Below are positions 42,785 to 51,194 of a stretch of 64,000 nucleotides of DNA, piece by piece; the first letter of the stretch is position 1; the number at the start of each line of letters is the position of its first letter. The position numbers and the translations under genes were made by a program. Under the pieces are notes generated by a model, which saw nothing but the letters and a program-made list of their open reading frames with translations, searched no databases and was not told the origin of the DNA. The DNA lies in the IMG/VR virus record IMGVR_UViG_3300019776_000324, positions 188,001-252,000 of that record; one strand, written 5' to 3'. The DNA comes from a virus.

Positions 42785-43123
42785 ATGGATCACCAATTTA
42801 TTGTCATGTGGTGCAACGAAGGCTTGGAGTATGTGGCTGACATTACTGCTGATCAACAGCGTGTGGTGTGGGAAAACTTACAAGGTCACGAAAGTCCAAG
42901 ACATGCGTATGCCAATCCTTTCCATCTTAGATTGCGGGCACAACTTAACTTGGACCGACATTATGAGATATATATTGTTGATGGTGCAGAAGGTATAACG
43001 GAACAAGAAATTAAAAATATGTTTCGCTATGATCCACAAGGATCTGCAGATTTAATACGCAGTAAAGGTATTTGTTTTTACAGTAATCGACGAGATACAA
43101 CTCAACAATCGGTTATTGTCTAG
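42785..43123 (+). CDS. phage protein of unknown function
   Basis: 112 residues. MDHQFIVMWCNEGLEYVADI is followed by a helical/beta mixed fold with YEIYIVDGAEGITEQEI. The IVMWCNEGLE start recalls small T4-like phage proteins. It precedes the structured intergenic region. Function unknown. Confidence 0.65.
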   Translation: MDHQFIVMWCNEGLEYVADITADQQRVVWENLQGHESPRHAYANPFHLRLRAQLNLDRHYEIYIVDGAEGITEQEIKNMFRYDPQGSADLIRSKGICFYSNRRDTTQQSVIV

Positions 43124-43360
43124 TTTTCGAACGCCGGGTGATACCGGCTAGTGCGACCCGCACGATAACTGGTCTTATCAACCGGGGGTGGTCCCAGTCT
43201 AACCCTAACTGGCGCTGGCAATGCGATAACGAGCCCTGTCGAGCAGCGGATGAGGCCTTGCGTAGTGTGACTGACACTGATCGGTGAACTCACAGTAACA
43301 GTAAGAATAGCTGTTGCAATGCTAAGGATATAAAGGACCGCCGGGGGCTGAAGAGCATTT
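43124..43360 (+). other. GC-rich structured non-coding region before the HNH gene
   Basis: About 240 bases with several consecutive hairpins: GCCGG/CCGGC (near 43132-43147), GTGC/GCAC (43151-43163) and AGTGT/ACACT (around 43263-43278). It is clearly more GC-rich than its surroundings and has no good coding frame on the plus strand. It may be a small structured RNA or a remnant. No tRNA T-arm is visible. Confidence 0.4.
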
Positions 43361-43363
43361 TGG

Positions 43364-43392
43364 TTGACGGACACAAGTATTTTTGCTATACT
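43364..43392 (+). promoter_or_regulatory. early-type promoter of the HNH gene
   Basis: TTGACG 43364-43369, 17 bp, TATACT 43387-43392. Confidence 0.78.
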
Positions 43393-43420
43393 ATAGCTCT
43401 TAATAACTTTTAAGGTGACA

Positions 43421-43873
43421 ATGAGACCAATTTGCGTAAACCTAGGATGTAACAAATTTGCCGTGCCTGTGCGCGGCCGTGTTGGCGAACCTGGAGTTAG
43501 GTATCGTGTGTTTTGTGGCGATTGCCATATTAGTAGCTACAGCCAAACACCGTTGCGTCCCGGAGTTACACCATTTAAGAAGAATCAATGTAGTAATTTA
43601 GATGGTCGTTTGGGATTTCCGTGTATTACTGATCACAGCAAGTTTGATCAAGTCAGTACCAAAGGCAAATTTGAAATCGATCACATAGATAGAGATCCTA
43701 ACAACAATGACCCTGCCAATTTACAAGAATTATGTATGCACTGTCACAAAGAAAAGGGCATGCGACAGGGCGACTTTGACAGGCACAAAAAAAAAGGTGA
43801 AATAACTATTTCGGGCAGACGCTTGAGATGGTCAAGTAAAATTATGTTTAACGAATTATTTGATGAAGCATAG
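43421..43873 (+). CDS. HNH endonuclease-like protein
   Basis: 150 residues from the ATG at 43421 with an AAGGTGAC site; a GTG two codons earlier is less likely. FEIDHIDRDPNNNDPANLQ followed by ELCMHCHKEKG is an HNH metal-binding fold, and Cys pairs in the N-terminal part (CVNLGCNK, FCGDCH) suggest an extra zinc knuckle. Could be a homing-type or host-DNA-cleaving enzyme. It sits at the head of the nuclease/methyltransferase module. Confidence 0.82.
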   Translation: MRPICVNLGCNKFAVPVRGRVGEPGVRYRVFCGDCHISSYSQTPLRPGVTPFKKNQCSNLDGRLGFPCITDHSKFDQVSTKGKFEIDHIDRDPNNNDPANLQELCMHCHKEKGMRQGDFDRHKKKGEITISGRRLRWSSKIMFNELFDEA

Positions 43874-43889
43874 TATAGTGTGTTATAAT
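43860..43889 (+). promoter_or_regulatory. sigma70-like promoter before the possible nuclease
   Basis: TATAAT at 43884-43889 with a weaker TTGATG at 43860-43865 (18 bp). The ATG at 43895 lies five bases after the -10, so the mRNA should be leaderless. Confidence 0.5.
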
Positions 43890-43894
43890 AAACA

Positions 43895-44467
43895 ATGGCA
43901 AAATATCTAGACCCAGCAATCCTAAAAGAACTCGACGAATACCGAAAGCGTATTTTTAAAGAGCGTGAAGAAATTTATCGCAAGCACAAAATTGATGTGC
44001 TTGACACAGACACGCTGAGTTCCTTATCAGTTTACGAAATCGTCAGTCAATACGACGCCGACTATAATATTAACTTTGCTAGAAATGGCGAAGATGCAAA
44101 ATCTCAAGGTGTGCTAATTGAACAAAAATGCAGTCGTGTTGAACGACGCAAGCGATTAGGCACTTACCCAGATGCACTGTATCAATTTCATGCCATGGGC
44201 GATCTAATATATCCAAGATATATCTTAGTAAGTCGAGACAAAACCACATTAGAACTAGTTAGGATTTACGATATCAGTGCTCCTAAAAATATCAAGGTAG
44301 TTCAAGACTGTTTAATGGGCGAGCGCCAGGCTTGGGAAGATCGTTGTGCCATTGATAAAAAATATATGAAACGAGATGTAATTGGTATTCCTGAATCTGT
44401 ACTCAAAGACAATTTAAAAATTACAAAAACATTAACCGTTAACAATTGTGAAGTAACTATTGCTTGA
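43895..44467 (+). CDS. possible PD-(D/E)xK-type nuclease
   Basis: 190 residues. An N-terminal charged helix is followed by a core with DADYNINFARNGEDA and GVLIEQKCSRVE, resembling the D...E-x-K active site of restriction-type nucleases, then YILVSRDKTTLELVRIYDIS strands. Lying between an HNH gene and a DNA methyltransferase-like gene adds weight. The nuclease call is tentative. No ribosome site; leaderless start predicted. Confidence 0.45.
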   Translation: MAKYLDPAILKELDEYRKRIFKEREEIYRKHKIDVLDTDTLSSLSVYEIVSQYDADYNINFARNGEDAKSQGVLIEQKCSRVERRKRLGTYPDALYQFHAMGDLIYPRYILVSRDKTTLELVRIYDISAPKNIKVVQDCLMGERQAWEDRCAIDKKYMKRDVIGIPESVLKDNLKITKTLTVNNCEVTIA

Positions 44468-44475
44468 TATAAATA
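44468..44475 (+). promoter_or_regulatory. exact T4-type late promoter TATAAATA
   Basis: It directly precedes the methyltransferase ATG at 44480 (four bases between), with no ribosome site. A leaderless late mRNA is predicted. Confidence 0.75.
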
Positions 44476-44479
44476 CGTG

Positions 44480-45727
44480 ATGATATATACCCGGCAACAA
44501 TTTTTAAAACAGTTTAAACTAAACAAAAATATTAGTTATACAGACTTTTGCTCAAAGATTGCTGTTCTCAACGGCAGTGATACTTCTGGGCAATTTGTTA
44601 CTCGCAGTGACTTGGATACCTTTGTTAAGAAGAACGCAACCAAAGACAATCGTGTCAGTAGGCTAGACGATTACAAGAAGAAACTGTACCAAGTGCTGGT
44701 TACAGATGCAGATGAAGCACTAGGACAGTGGTTTGACCGTACTGCTGCTATCTCTGAAAATATTGATTATTATTTTCAACTTCCAAATGCCAGCATACTT
44801 GAAGACAAGACATTTGCTGGGCGCACACATTCCAAGTATGGTCGCTTGTGTAAGAATATAAACTTTGAGCAGTTCTTCAACACACGCAAACTATACTCCA
44901 ATGACTTTGAATATACATTTGGCTTGATGCGAGCCATGTTTGAAGATTTTAAAATTCGTAATAGTTTGGTTGGCCCTGCTATGTTTGATCATATATGCCG
45001 TATAGAAGATCGTAACTACGGGCAGTTCTGGACTGACTTTATGATGGGGTGTAATCGTGCAAGCGTATTCAATCCTGTAACATATCGTGGCATACTAGAT
45101 GAACTATTGCCAGGAGAAACATTGTTTGCACCTGTTATGGGTTGGAATAGCTATCAGCTGGCATTTTATAACAGTCACTTTAAACATTTTGTAGCTACTG
45201 ATGTGATTCCAGAAGTAGTCAACAATGGAAAGAAATTACACCAAGAGTGGTTAGCGTATAAAGATCGCAGTTTATTTGAACTAGAGGACAAGACTGTTAA
45301 GTTATATTGTTCGCCCAGCGAAGAGCTAGCAAAGGGCACAGACTTTGTGGCTATGTATCAAGGTCAAGTTGATGCGGTGTTGTTTAGTCCACCATACTTT
45401 GACTTAGAGATATATCCCAGTGCTGACCAAAGTTTTACTAACTATCCCAACTATCAAGATTGGTTATTGAACTATTGGGAAGCTACAGTTAAGACAGCTA
45501 AACAAGTTCTCAAACCTGGCGGCCGCTTTGCTTTTGTAATTAGTAACTATCGTAACAAGGCCAAACAAGAAGTCGCTATTAGCCAAGACATGCGAGATAT
45601 AGTTGAATTACATTTAGGTAAACCTACACACTATAAAGTACAGTGGTCTGCTATTGCTGGAGGTCGACAAGCTATGAAAACTAGAGATGGTAATTTTGAA
45701 GATCTCTGGTTATTTGAAAAGGATTAA
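44480..45727 (+). CDS. SPPY-type amino-methyltransferase (DNA methylase-like)
   Basis: 415 residues. DAVLFSPPYFDLEIY contains the SPPY motif IV of N4-cytosine/N6-adenine DNA methylases. LFAPVMGWNSYQLAF and FVATDV form the SAM site (motif I region), and LKPGGRFAFVISNYR a later motif. The N-terminal third is a helical domain of unknown role. It overlaps no gene but is two bases from the ABC-GNAT gene, so the two probably act together. Target DNA or other substrate unknown. Confidence 0.82.
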   Translation: MIYTRQQFLKQFKLNKNISYTDFCSKIAVLNGSDTSGQFVTRSDLDTFVKKNATKDNRVSRLDDYKKKLYQVLVTDADEALGQWFDRTAAISENIDYYFQLPNASILEDKTFAGRTHSKYGRLCKNINFEQFFNTRKLYSNDFEYTFGLMRAMFEDFKIRNSLVGPAMFDHICRIEDRNYGQFWTDFMMGCNRASVFNPVTYRGILDELLPGETLFAPVMGWNSYQLAFYNSHFKHFVATDVIPEVVNNGKKLHQEWLAYKDRSLFELEDKTVKLYCSPSEELAKGTDFVAMYQGQVDAVLFSPPYFDLEIYPSADQSFTNYPNYQDWLLNYWEATVKTAKQVLKPGGRFAFVISNYRNKAKQEVAISQDMRDIVELHLGKPTHYKVQWSAIAGGRQAMKTRDGNFEDLWLFEKD

Positions 45728-45728
45728 C

Positions 45729-46775
45729 ATGAATTACTTAGACGAAATTCGAGCTCGATATGATATCAAGGACTATGTAGAAAGTCCTGTAACTATACCA
45801 GAGCTACCTACAGATGGCATTGTACTAATTGTTGGCACAAGTGGGTCAGGAAAAACTACAATATTAAAAACAGTAGACAACCCAAAACCTATTGTGATTG
45901 ATCACGCTAAAACTGTCATTGAAAACTTCTCTACTCCTGAGCAGGGTGAAGAACTGTTACTGGCTTGCGGGCTAAGAACTATTCCTGCTTGGTTCCGTGC
46001 TCCTAATACTTTAAGCAATGGTGAGTTTCATAGATTTGAAATTGCTGTAGGCTTAGATCAAGGACACACAATCATTGATGAGTTTACAAGTGTTGTTGAC
46101 CGTGACACTGCTAAAAGTCTTGCTTATAGTGTTCGCAAGTATTTTGACCGTAATCCTGGTGTGTTGTATATTGCATCATGTCACAGAGATATCATTGACT
46201 GGTTAGATCCAGAATGGGTGTACGATACCGACTTACAGGTATTAGAAAACCGGAGGTCACCCTTTCGTCTGGGACGACGACCCGACATTACCCTTACCAT
46301 CAGAAGCACAGGTCCGCAGTATTGGGATATGTTCAAAAAGTATCACTATCTCGACACAAACATGAGTCGTAGTGGTCACTATTATGTTGGCCTTATTGGA
46401 GATAAACCTGTGGCATTTCACGCAGTATTACATTCGACCAACAGAGATATTCATAGTTACTGGCGTGGACATCGCACAGTTGTACTACCTGAGTTTCAAG
46501 GCATGGGAATAGGCACAGCATTTAGCGATGCTATTGCTCAGATCTATGTAGACAAGGGCTTAAGATATTTCTCTAAAACAGCACATCCTAGCTTTGGTGA
46601 ACACCGCGAAAAGTCTGACCTATGGCGTCCAACCAGCACTAACAAGAAAAGTCGTTTAGGTAGCTATCTACTTAAAGACGGTTCAGCTCGTAAGATGCCC
46701 GGCTACGGTGGAACTACTACAGCCCGAGATGCTGGTCGTATTTGCTACAGTCACGAATATATTGGCCAAAAGTGA
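45729..46775 (+). CDS. ABC-type ATPase fused to GNAT-like (Mom-like?) domain
   Basis: 348 residues. The N-terminal half is a full ABC ATPase: Walker A GTSGSGKTT, signature LSNGEFHRFE, Walker B HTIIDEFTS, H-loop IASCHRD. The C-terminal half (about 205-348) is GNAT-like: GHYYVGLIGDKPVAFHAVLH, HRTVVLPEFQGMGIGTAF, YFSKTAHPSFGEHREKS. Proteins of this plan are widespread in phages and can resemble Mom, the GNAT-fold enzyme of phage Mu that modifies adenine in DNA. DNA modification is therefore a reasonable guess. The start at 45729 is the first ATG after the methylase stop. Confidence 0.8.
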   Translation: MNYLDEIRARYDIKDYVESPVTIPELPTDGIVLIVGTSGSGKTTILKTVDNPKPIVIDHAKTVIENFSTPEQGEELLLACGLRTIPAWFRAPNTLSNGEFHRFEIAVGLDQGHTIIDEFTSVVDRDTAKSLAYSVRKYFDRNPGVLYIASCHRDIIDWLDPEWVYDTDLQVLENRRSPFRLGRRPDITLTIRSTGPQYWDMFKKYHYLDTNMSRSGHYYVGLIGDKPVAFHAVLHSTNRDIHSYWRGHRTVVLPEFQGMGIGTAFSDAIAQIYVDKGLRYFSKTAHPSFGEHREKSDLWRPTSTNKKSRLGSYLLKDGSARKMPGYGGTTTARDAGRICYSHEYIGQK

Positions 46776-46776
46776 T

Positions 46777-47700
46777 ATGGAAAAACTTGAATATGGACTA
46801 TCCAGTGTCGGACTAGGAACCAATATTGGTTTCATGTCGGCGTTGATTGACGCAGGAATTCCAAGTTGCATTTATGTTGATGATCAAAATCATCTCATGT
46901 TCAAGTTAAAACGCATTTTTAACATAAGCGACGATGTATTGGATGTGGTGTTTGATCCAGACTACAATAACAACATAACTGACCAACTGGGCGATCAACT
47001 AAAATATTTTAGTCCGTATTTTGATGTAGATTCAATTAACGCATTTGATCAGCAGTTCTCAATTAACAAACAAAACAAGCCAGCTATTGGCCTAGCAATG
47101 TTTCATCGCAGTAACCCTGGGGAAAACATAGATAACCGGTATCCTCACAGCAAGTTATACTCCAGAGAAGTATATGCCAACATTTTTAATCTAATTGTTG
47201 CCAGCGGATATGATGTAATTACATTCAACAGTGAAAACATAGATATCGAACACAAAGTTTGGCAACTCAACGAACTATGCGAGTGCGTTATTGGATATGA
47301 AGGCGGAATTGCTCATATTGCACACTTATTAAAAATACCAAGTATTGTTCTTCCGTATCATCATTGTGGAGATGGTGTCAGACCCTTATGGGCCGACAGT
47401 GGCATACTGGATGTTAACCTATTACATGCTCCTCAACTGTTACACATAGATCGTAGAACTTATTTTTTAAGTTCCCCAAGAGAAATTGTCAATTGGTCTC
47501 CTGATCAACTCAAACAAAAAATTCAAGACTTGCACGATCAAAAAGGAAACAATGTATTATTTGGCGCAGGAGTTACTGTAAAGAATGACACATTACAAGT
47601 GTTTACTGATGTTCCTGGGTTAGAAACAATGTCACCGTGGTTATCTACTTTTGAATTTGAGTTTGTAACAAACTATATTAAAGGTCGCACATTTGTCTAA
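46777..47700 (+). CDS. GT9-like glycosyltransferase
   Basis: 307 residues. CECVIGYEGGIAHIAHLLKI followed by PSIVLPYHH is the G-x-x-H-x-A block of family 9 heptosyltransferase-like enzymes, which transfer nucleotide-activated sugars. The N-terminal half (SSVGLGTNIGFMSALIDAGI) forms the acceptor-binding Rossmann fold. The start at 46777 follows the preceding stop by one base. It may glycosylate LPS, a virion protein or modified DNA; acceptor unknown. Confidence 0.65.
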   Translation: MEKLEYGLSSVGLGTNIGFMSALIDAGIPSCIYVDDQNHLMFKLKRIFNISDDVLDVVFDPDYNNNITDQLGDQLKYFSPYFDVDSINAFDQQFSINKQNKPAIGLAMFHRSNPGENIDNRYPHSKLYSREVYANIFNLIVASGYDVITFNSENIDIEHKVWQLNELCECVIGYEGGIAHIAHLLKIPSIVLPYHHCGDGVRPLWADSGILDVNLLHAPQLLHIDRRTYFLSSPREIVNWSPDQLKQKIQDLHDQKGNNVLFGAGVTVKNDTLQVFTDVPGLETMSPWLSTFEFEFVTNYIKGRTFV

Positions 47701-48445
47701 ACAATTACATGCGTTTGGTGATAGTTTTATTGTAGGGGACCAAGATGATTTTTTGCACGAAGTCCCTACTGCTACTCACGGCATGCCTTGGGACCAAAGA
47801 CTTGAATATTTAAAAACACAAGTAAGTTTTGTTTCAATACTGGCCAAACACTACGGATATGATTTAACAAATTATGCCGAGCGTGGCACGGGTAACTATC
47901 CGCAGATTGATCGCTTATGGACAAATTTAATCAACGGTAATATTAAACCAGGCGACTTGGTTTTGTTTGGAATCACTACTACTATTAGAGATCGATTCAT
48001 GTTGCATGAAGTTGATAGATGCACTAGTGATAAATTTGGTGCGTTTATGGTTGATAGGAACCTGTTGGATAAGAACAGTGATCGCCAGCGACTGTTAGAA
48101 CTTGATTATTTTTATATTCTTAGTTTGCTGGATCAGTTGAGCAAAAAGTTTAATGTTAGAATTATCAAGTTCAATCTGTTTGACAATTCGTTAGATCATG
48201 CCAACTCCAAAATAACTGATGTATGTCAAGTTGACGACTTTGTGGGCTGGGCAACTCCAGGCAATACTTTGGTTGATATTCTTAACGATTCCTGGGGACA
48301 GGGTGTATTTTATACCTTTGCACACGAAGAAATAAAAATACCAACAGGATACGAATACTTGTACACAGCTAAAAAACATCCTAGCATTGAAGGACATAAA
48401 AAGATTGCCGATTGGTGGATTTTGAACAATATTGTGTCAACTTAA
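47693..48445 (+). CDS. SGNH/GDSL-family hydrolase
   Basis: 250 residues from a TTG (AAGG site seven bases upstream). HAFGDSFIVGD is block I with the catalytic Ser, AERGTGNYPQ and FGITTTIRDR fit blocks II-III, and KHPSIEGHKKIADW fits the block V His. These enzymes remove acyl groups from glycans or lipids. Overlaps the GT9-like gene by eight bases, so a shared glycan pathway is likely. Confidence 0.78.
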   Translation: MSKQLHAFGDSFIVGDQDDFLHEVPTATHGMPWDQRLEYLKTQVSFVSILAKHYGYDLTNYAERGTGNYPQIDRLWTNLINGNIKPGDLVLFGITTTIRDRFMLHEVDRCTSDKFGAFMVDRNLLDKNSDRQRLLELDYFYILSLLDQLSKKFNVRIIKFNLFDNSLDHANSKITDVCQVDDFVGWATPGNTLVDILNDSWGQGVFYTFAHEEIKIPTGYEYLYTAKKHPSIEGHKKIADWWILNNIVST

Positions 48446-48470
48446 TACCTAGCTTGTGCGTTAATATAGT

Positions 48471-48872
48471 ATGATGAGGAGACAATCATGCTTATGCGTA
48501 CTAACAATTCCAATCTTAGTGATACTAAGTTTAATGGCACAATCGAGCTCAGCTCAATCCAGCCCAGTCTTGAACGATACTCTCTTAGAACCGCCTGCCC
48601 GCATTGTGACAGCCGAAGGTCGGGCCCGTGTGGTCATCACAAAACACAAACCAAAACTACACCTACCTAAACACCAACGCCCTGTTGTTCGTTTAGCCTT
48701 AAACGACGACGATGATTACTATGATGAATTGCCTGACATACAAGTTGGGTATCGTCGTCCAGAGTTGGTTGATCAAACAGCCGAAGTCAATGACATCTCC
48801 GATGAAATAAAAATTAGATTACTACTTGCTCGAAAGCGGGCACTCGAAGCATATCACGCAAATTGGTCCTAA
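48471..48872 (+). CDS. secreted or periplasmic protein of unknown function
   Basis: 133 residues. Residues 1-28 form a signal peptide (MMRRQSCLCVLTIPILVILS...). The mature part is Arg/Asp-rich, with a KHKPKLHLPKHQRP basic stretch and a DDDDYYDE acidic one. Tandem ATGs at 48471/48474. Function unknown. Confidence 0.55.
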   Translation: MMRRQSCLCVLTIPILVILSLMAQSSSAQSSPVLNDTLLEPPARIVTAEGRARVVITKHKPKLHLPKHQRPVVRLALNDDDDYYDELPDIQVGYRRPELVDQTAEVNDISDEIKIRLLLARKRALEAYHANWS

Positions 48873-48900
48873 ATCGTTATTTAAAAAATTAATAACGATT
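48872..48900. repeat. perfect 10-bp inverted repeat upstream of ahpC
   Basis: AATCGTTATT and AATAACGATT arms with a nine-base AT spacer. A third AATAACGA copy lies at 48922-48929. Likely operator-type site or terminator-like hairpin for the preceding gene. Confidence 0.5.
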
Positions 48901-48927
48901 AACAAAAAATATTATAAACCAAATAAC

Positions 48928-48947
48928 GAAAATCCATAGATTTTCGA
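48928..48947. promoter_or_regulatory. palindrome CGAAAATC-CATA-GATTTTCG beside the ahpC -10
   Basis: Perfect 8-bp arms just before a TATAAT (48952-48957). A similar AAAAATC-ATA-GATTTTT occurs near 57370-57386 in front of another promoter. A shared regulator is suggested. Confidence 0.5.
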
Positions 48948-49019
48948 GGTATATAATGTTACAATCAATTATCAGTACAAACACTGAGAAACCAATTTTT
49001 CAACTTAAAGGAGATTTAC

Positions 49020-49559
49020 ATGAAGACAGTAGGACATAAATTAGAGAAGTTTGTAGTAACCGGTGTCAAGCCAGGACAACCAGAAGATGCGTTCTTTGAT
49101 ATCACAGAAGAATCATTTCCAGGCAAATGGAAAGTAATCGTTTACTATCCAAAAGATTTTACATTCGTATGCCCAACAGAGATTGTAGCCTACGACAAGT
49201 TAACAGGCGACTTTAGTGACCGTGATGCAGTATTGCTAACAGGTAGCACAGACAATGAGTTCTGTAAAGTTAGCTGGCAGAATGCTCACAGTGATTTGAA
49301 GAAGATCACACACAATCAGTTCGCTGACACACAGCGTGGTGAGTTGAGTTTGATCGAACAGTTAGGCGTGTTCTATGCTCCAGCAGGTGCAGCACTTCGC
49401 GCAACATTCATCGTTGACCCAGACAATGTTATCCAGCATGTCACAGTAAACAACTTGAATGTTGGTCGTAGCCCAGAAGAAACATTGCGTGTATTGGATG
49501 CGTTACAAACTGGTGAATTATGTGCATGTAACCGTACAGTAGGCGGGGAGACTCTATAA
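49020..49559 (+). CDS. ahpC: peroxiredoxin AhpC
   Basis: 179 residues, a 2-Cys peroxiredoxin. The peroxidatic Cys is in DFTFVCPTE, the resolving Cys in GELCACNRTVGG. It reduces hydrogen peroxide and organic peroxides, normally recycled by AhpD or AhpF. An AAAGGAG site precedes the ATG. The stop overlaps the AhpD start. Phage copies are rare. Confidence 0.93.
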   Translation: MKTVGHKLEKFVVTGVKPGQPEDAFFDITEESFPGKWKVIVYYPKDFTFVCPTEIVAYDKLTGDFSDRDAVLLTGSTDNEFCKVSWQNAHSDLKKITHNQFADTQRGELSLIEQLGVFYAPAGAALRATFIVDPDNVIQHVTVNNLNVGRSPEETLRVLDALQTGELCACNRTVGGETL

Positions 49560-50065
49560 TGTCTTTTATCGAGCAAGTCAAAAGTGCCTTGCCTGATTAC
49601 GCAAAGGACGCCAAGTTAAATCTTGATGCGGTCCTTTTGCGTAGTACATTAGATGCTGATGTGGCCATGGGTTGTGCTGTAGCCGCATTGGCCGCAACAG
49701 GCAATGGCAAATTAGTTAGTTTAATTTTAGCCGATGAACCAGCACTAGCTGAATCAGCAATGACAGCCGCTAGCATTATGGCACAAAACAATGTATGGTA
49801 TCCATATGTTGAAATGGCTGATGATCCTGCACTTAAAGGTTTGCCTGCACAGTTGCGCATGAATGCTATTGCTAGCCATGGCGGAACTACCAAGTCAAAC
49901 TTTGAAGCATTCTCATTGGCAGCTAGTATCGTAGGCAAGTGTCACTTCTGTGTAAAAGCACACTACGAAACACTCAAGCAAGAAGGCTATACAGTAGAGA
50001 ATCTGCGTGATATTGGCCGTATTGCCGCAGTAATGAATAGTGTAGCAAAAGTGTTAAATAGCTAA
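49559..50065 (+). CDS. ahpD: alkyl hydroperoxide reductase partner AhpD
   Basis: 168 residues. The catalytic SIVGKCHFCVKAHYETL holds the CxxC plus His of AhpD, which reduces AhpC through a thiol relay in some bacteria. Full length and coupled to ahpC (TAATG). Together they form a working peroxide-removal pair. Confidence 0.92.
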   Translation: MSFIEQVKSALPDYAKDAKLNLDAVLLRSTLDADVAMGCAVAALAATGNGKLVSLILADEPALAESAMTAASIMAQNNVWYPYVEMADDPALKGLPAQLRMNAIASHGGTTKSNFEAFSLAASIVGKCHFCVKAHYETLKQEGYTVENLRDIGRIAAVMNSVAKVLNS

Positions 50066-50785
50066 GTGAAACCTGTTTTAATACTACAACATCAAGTTCC
50101 AGAAAACGCAGCATATTTGACTACATGGCTAGATCGCAATCATGTCGTGTATCAAATATGCAACGCTGGAGCGGGCGAACAATTTCCTAGTAGTATTGAA
50201 CCATATTCTGCCCTGGCAGTAATGGGCGGAGGTATGAGTGCTAACGATCCATTATTAAGTAATCGTCAAGCAGAAATATTAATCCTGCAAGCCATACATA
50301 GAGATATTCCTGTTGTGGGACATTGTCTTGGTGGACAGTTAATGAGTCGTGCATTGGGTGGGGAAATCTCAGCCAGTCCGCAACCAGAAATAGGTTGGCA
50401 AAATATCACCTATGAAGACACTCCGTTGGTCCAGGAATGGTTTGGCGACAATCCTACACCTACAGTTATCCACTGGCACTACGAATCATTTAGTATTCCA
50501 GAAGGTGCAACCAGATTAGCTACTAGTCCTAGTTGCCCTAATCAAGTCTGGGCCTATGGTAAACACCTGGCCATGCAGTTCCACATAGAAATCAATGAAG
50601 TTAAAATTGATTCATGGGTTTACGAGGACGATGACAAGTGGGCACTAGCTAGACAGCAGTATGAATCTGCCCAAGATAAAATTACAATTCTCGCTGGTAT
50701 TCCATATCATTTGGCACAGCATCAAGCCACAGCTGATTGTATATACACCAAATGGCTCAGCACAACAGAGTGGTCTGTTGCCTAA
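50066..50785 (+). CDS. class I glutamine amidotransferase-like protein
   Basis: 239 residues. Nucleophile Cys in VVGHCLGGQLMSRALGG and the His/Glu pair in MQFHIEINE complete a GATase1 triad. Related stand-alone proteins include gamma-glutamyl hydrolases and GuaA-like subunits. The GTG start follows the ahpD stop directly, so it belongs to the same operon. The ammonia acceptor is unknown. A strong terminator follows. Confidence 0.82.
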   Translation: MKPVLILQHQVPENAAYLTTWLDRNHVVYQICNAGAGEQFPSSIEPYSALAVMGGGMSANDPLLSNRQAEILILQAIHRDIPVVGHCLGGQLMSRALGGEISASPQPEIGWQNITYEDTPLVQEWFGDNPTPTVIHWHYESFSIPEGATRLATSPSCPNQVWAYGKHLAMQFHIEINEVKIDSWVYEDDDKWALARQQYESAQDKITILAGIPYHLAQHQATADCIYTKWLSTTEWSVA

Positions 50786-50800
50786 AAACAACACATTTTT

Positions 50801-50823
50801 AGCCCCGTAAAAGGGGCTTTTTT
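50801..50823 (+). terminator. Rho-independent terminator
   Basis: AGCCCC/GGGGCT stem with a GTAAAA loop and a T run. Same loop sequence as the terminator at 22200. Confidence 0.88.
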
Positions 50824-50840
50824 ACGGGTTTACCAAAAGG

Positions 50841-50869
50841 TTGACTCAAAATGCCCAATTTGCTATACT
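50841..50869 (+). promoter_or_regulatory. early-type promoter
   Basis: TTGACT 50841-50846, 17 bp, TATACT 50864-50869, shared spacer end CCCAATTTGC. Confidence 0.85.
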
Positions 50870-50898
50870 ATTATTATAGTGAACAATAAGGAGCTGAA

Positions 50899-51129
50899 AT
50901 GAATCAAGTAGAATATAAAGTTGGAGATGATGTTAGCCACGGAATTGGTGGCGATCGTTACTACGATGGTAAAATTGCTAGAATCACCAAGCGTTTTATT
51001 TTTACAGATTCAGGTCGTCAATATACCCGTAAAGAAGCCAAAGATGGCCGGGTGTATTATACTCAAACCGGTTGCAAATACTGTTATTTGATGCCAGGCA
51101 AGCACGAATACATGGACCCACACTTCTAA
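50899..51129 (+). CDS. 76-residue early phage protein
   Basis: VGDDVSHGIGGDRYYDGKIA and RQYTRKEAKDGRVYYTQTGC suggest a small SH3/KOW-like barrel. An AAGGAGC site precedes the ATG. Function unknown. Confidence 0.65.
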   Translation: MNQVEYKVGDDVSHGIGGDRYYDGKIARITKRFIFTDSGRQYTRKEAKDGRVYYTQTGCKYCYLMPGKHEYMDPHF

Positions 51130-51135
51130 AAACGG

Positions 51136-51164
51136 TTGACCCGAAATACCCAATTTGCTATAAT
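51136..51164 (+). promoter_or_regulatory. early-type promoter
   Basis: TTGACC 51136-51141, 17 bp, TATAAT 51159-51164. Confidence 0.87.
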
Positions 51165-51194
51165 AGTATATAGAGTTAAAAAACGGAGCAAGAA

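Noticed and set aside
43124-43360. Possible tRNA genes in the structured region
   Set aside because: No T-arm GTTCGA-type signature or matching acceptor stem could be found by eye on either strand. A dedicated tRNA search would settle it.
43120-43455. Minus-strand frame of 111 codons over the structured region
   Set aside because: It runs across a promoter and hairpins, has no ribosome site and no protein-like pattern; better explained as an open frame by chance in GC-rich DNA.
48956-49040. 27-codon frame before ahpC
   Set aside because: Its ATG overlaps the -10 hexamer and there is no ribosome site.
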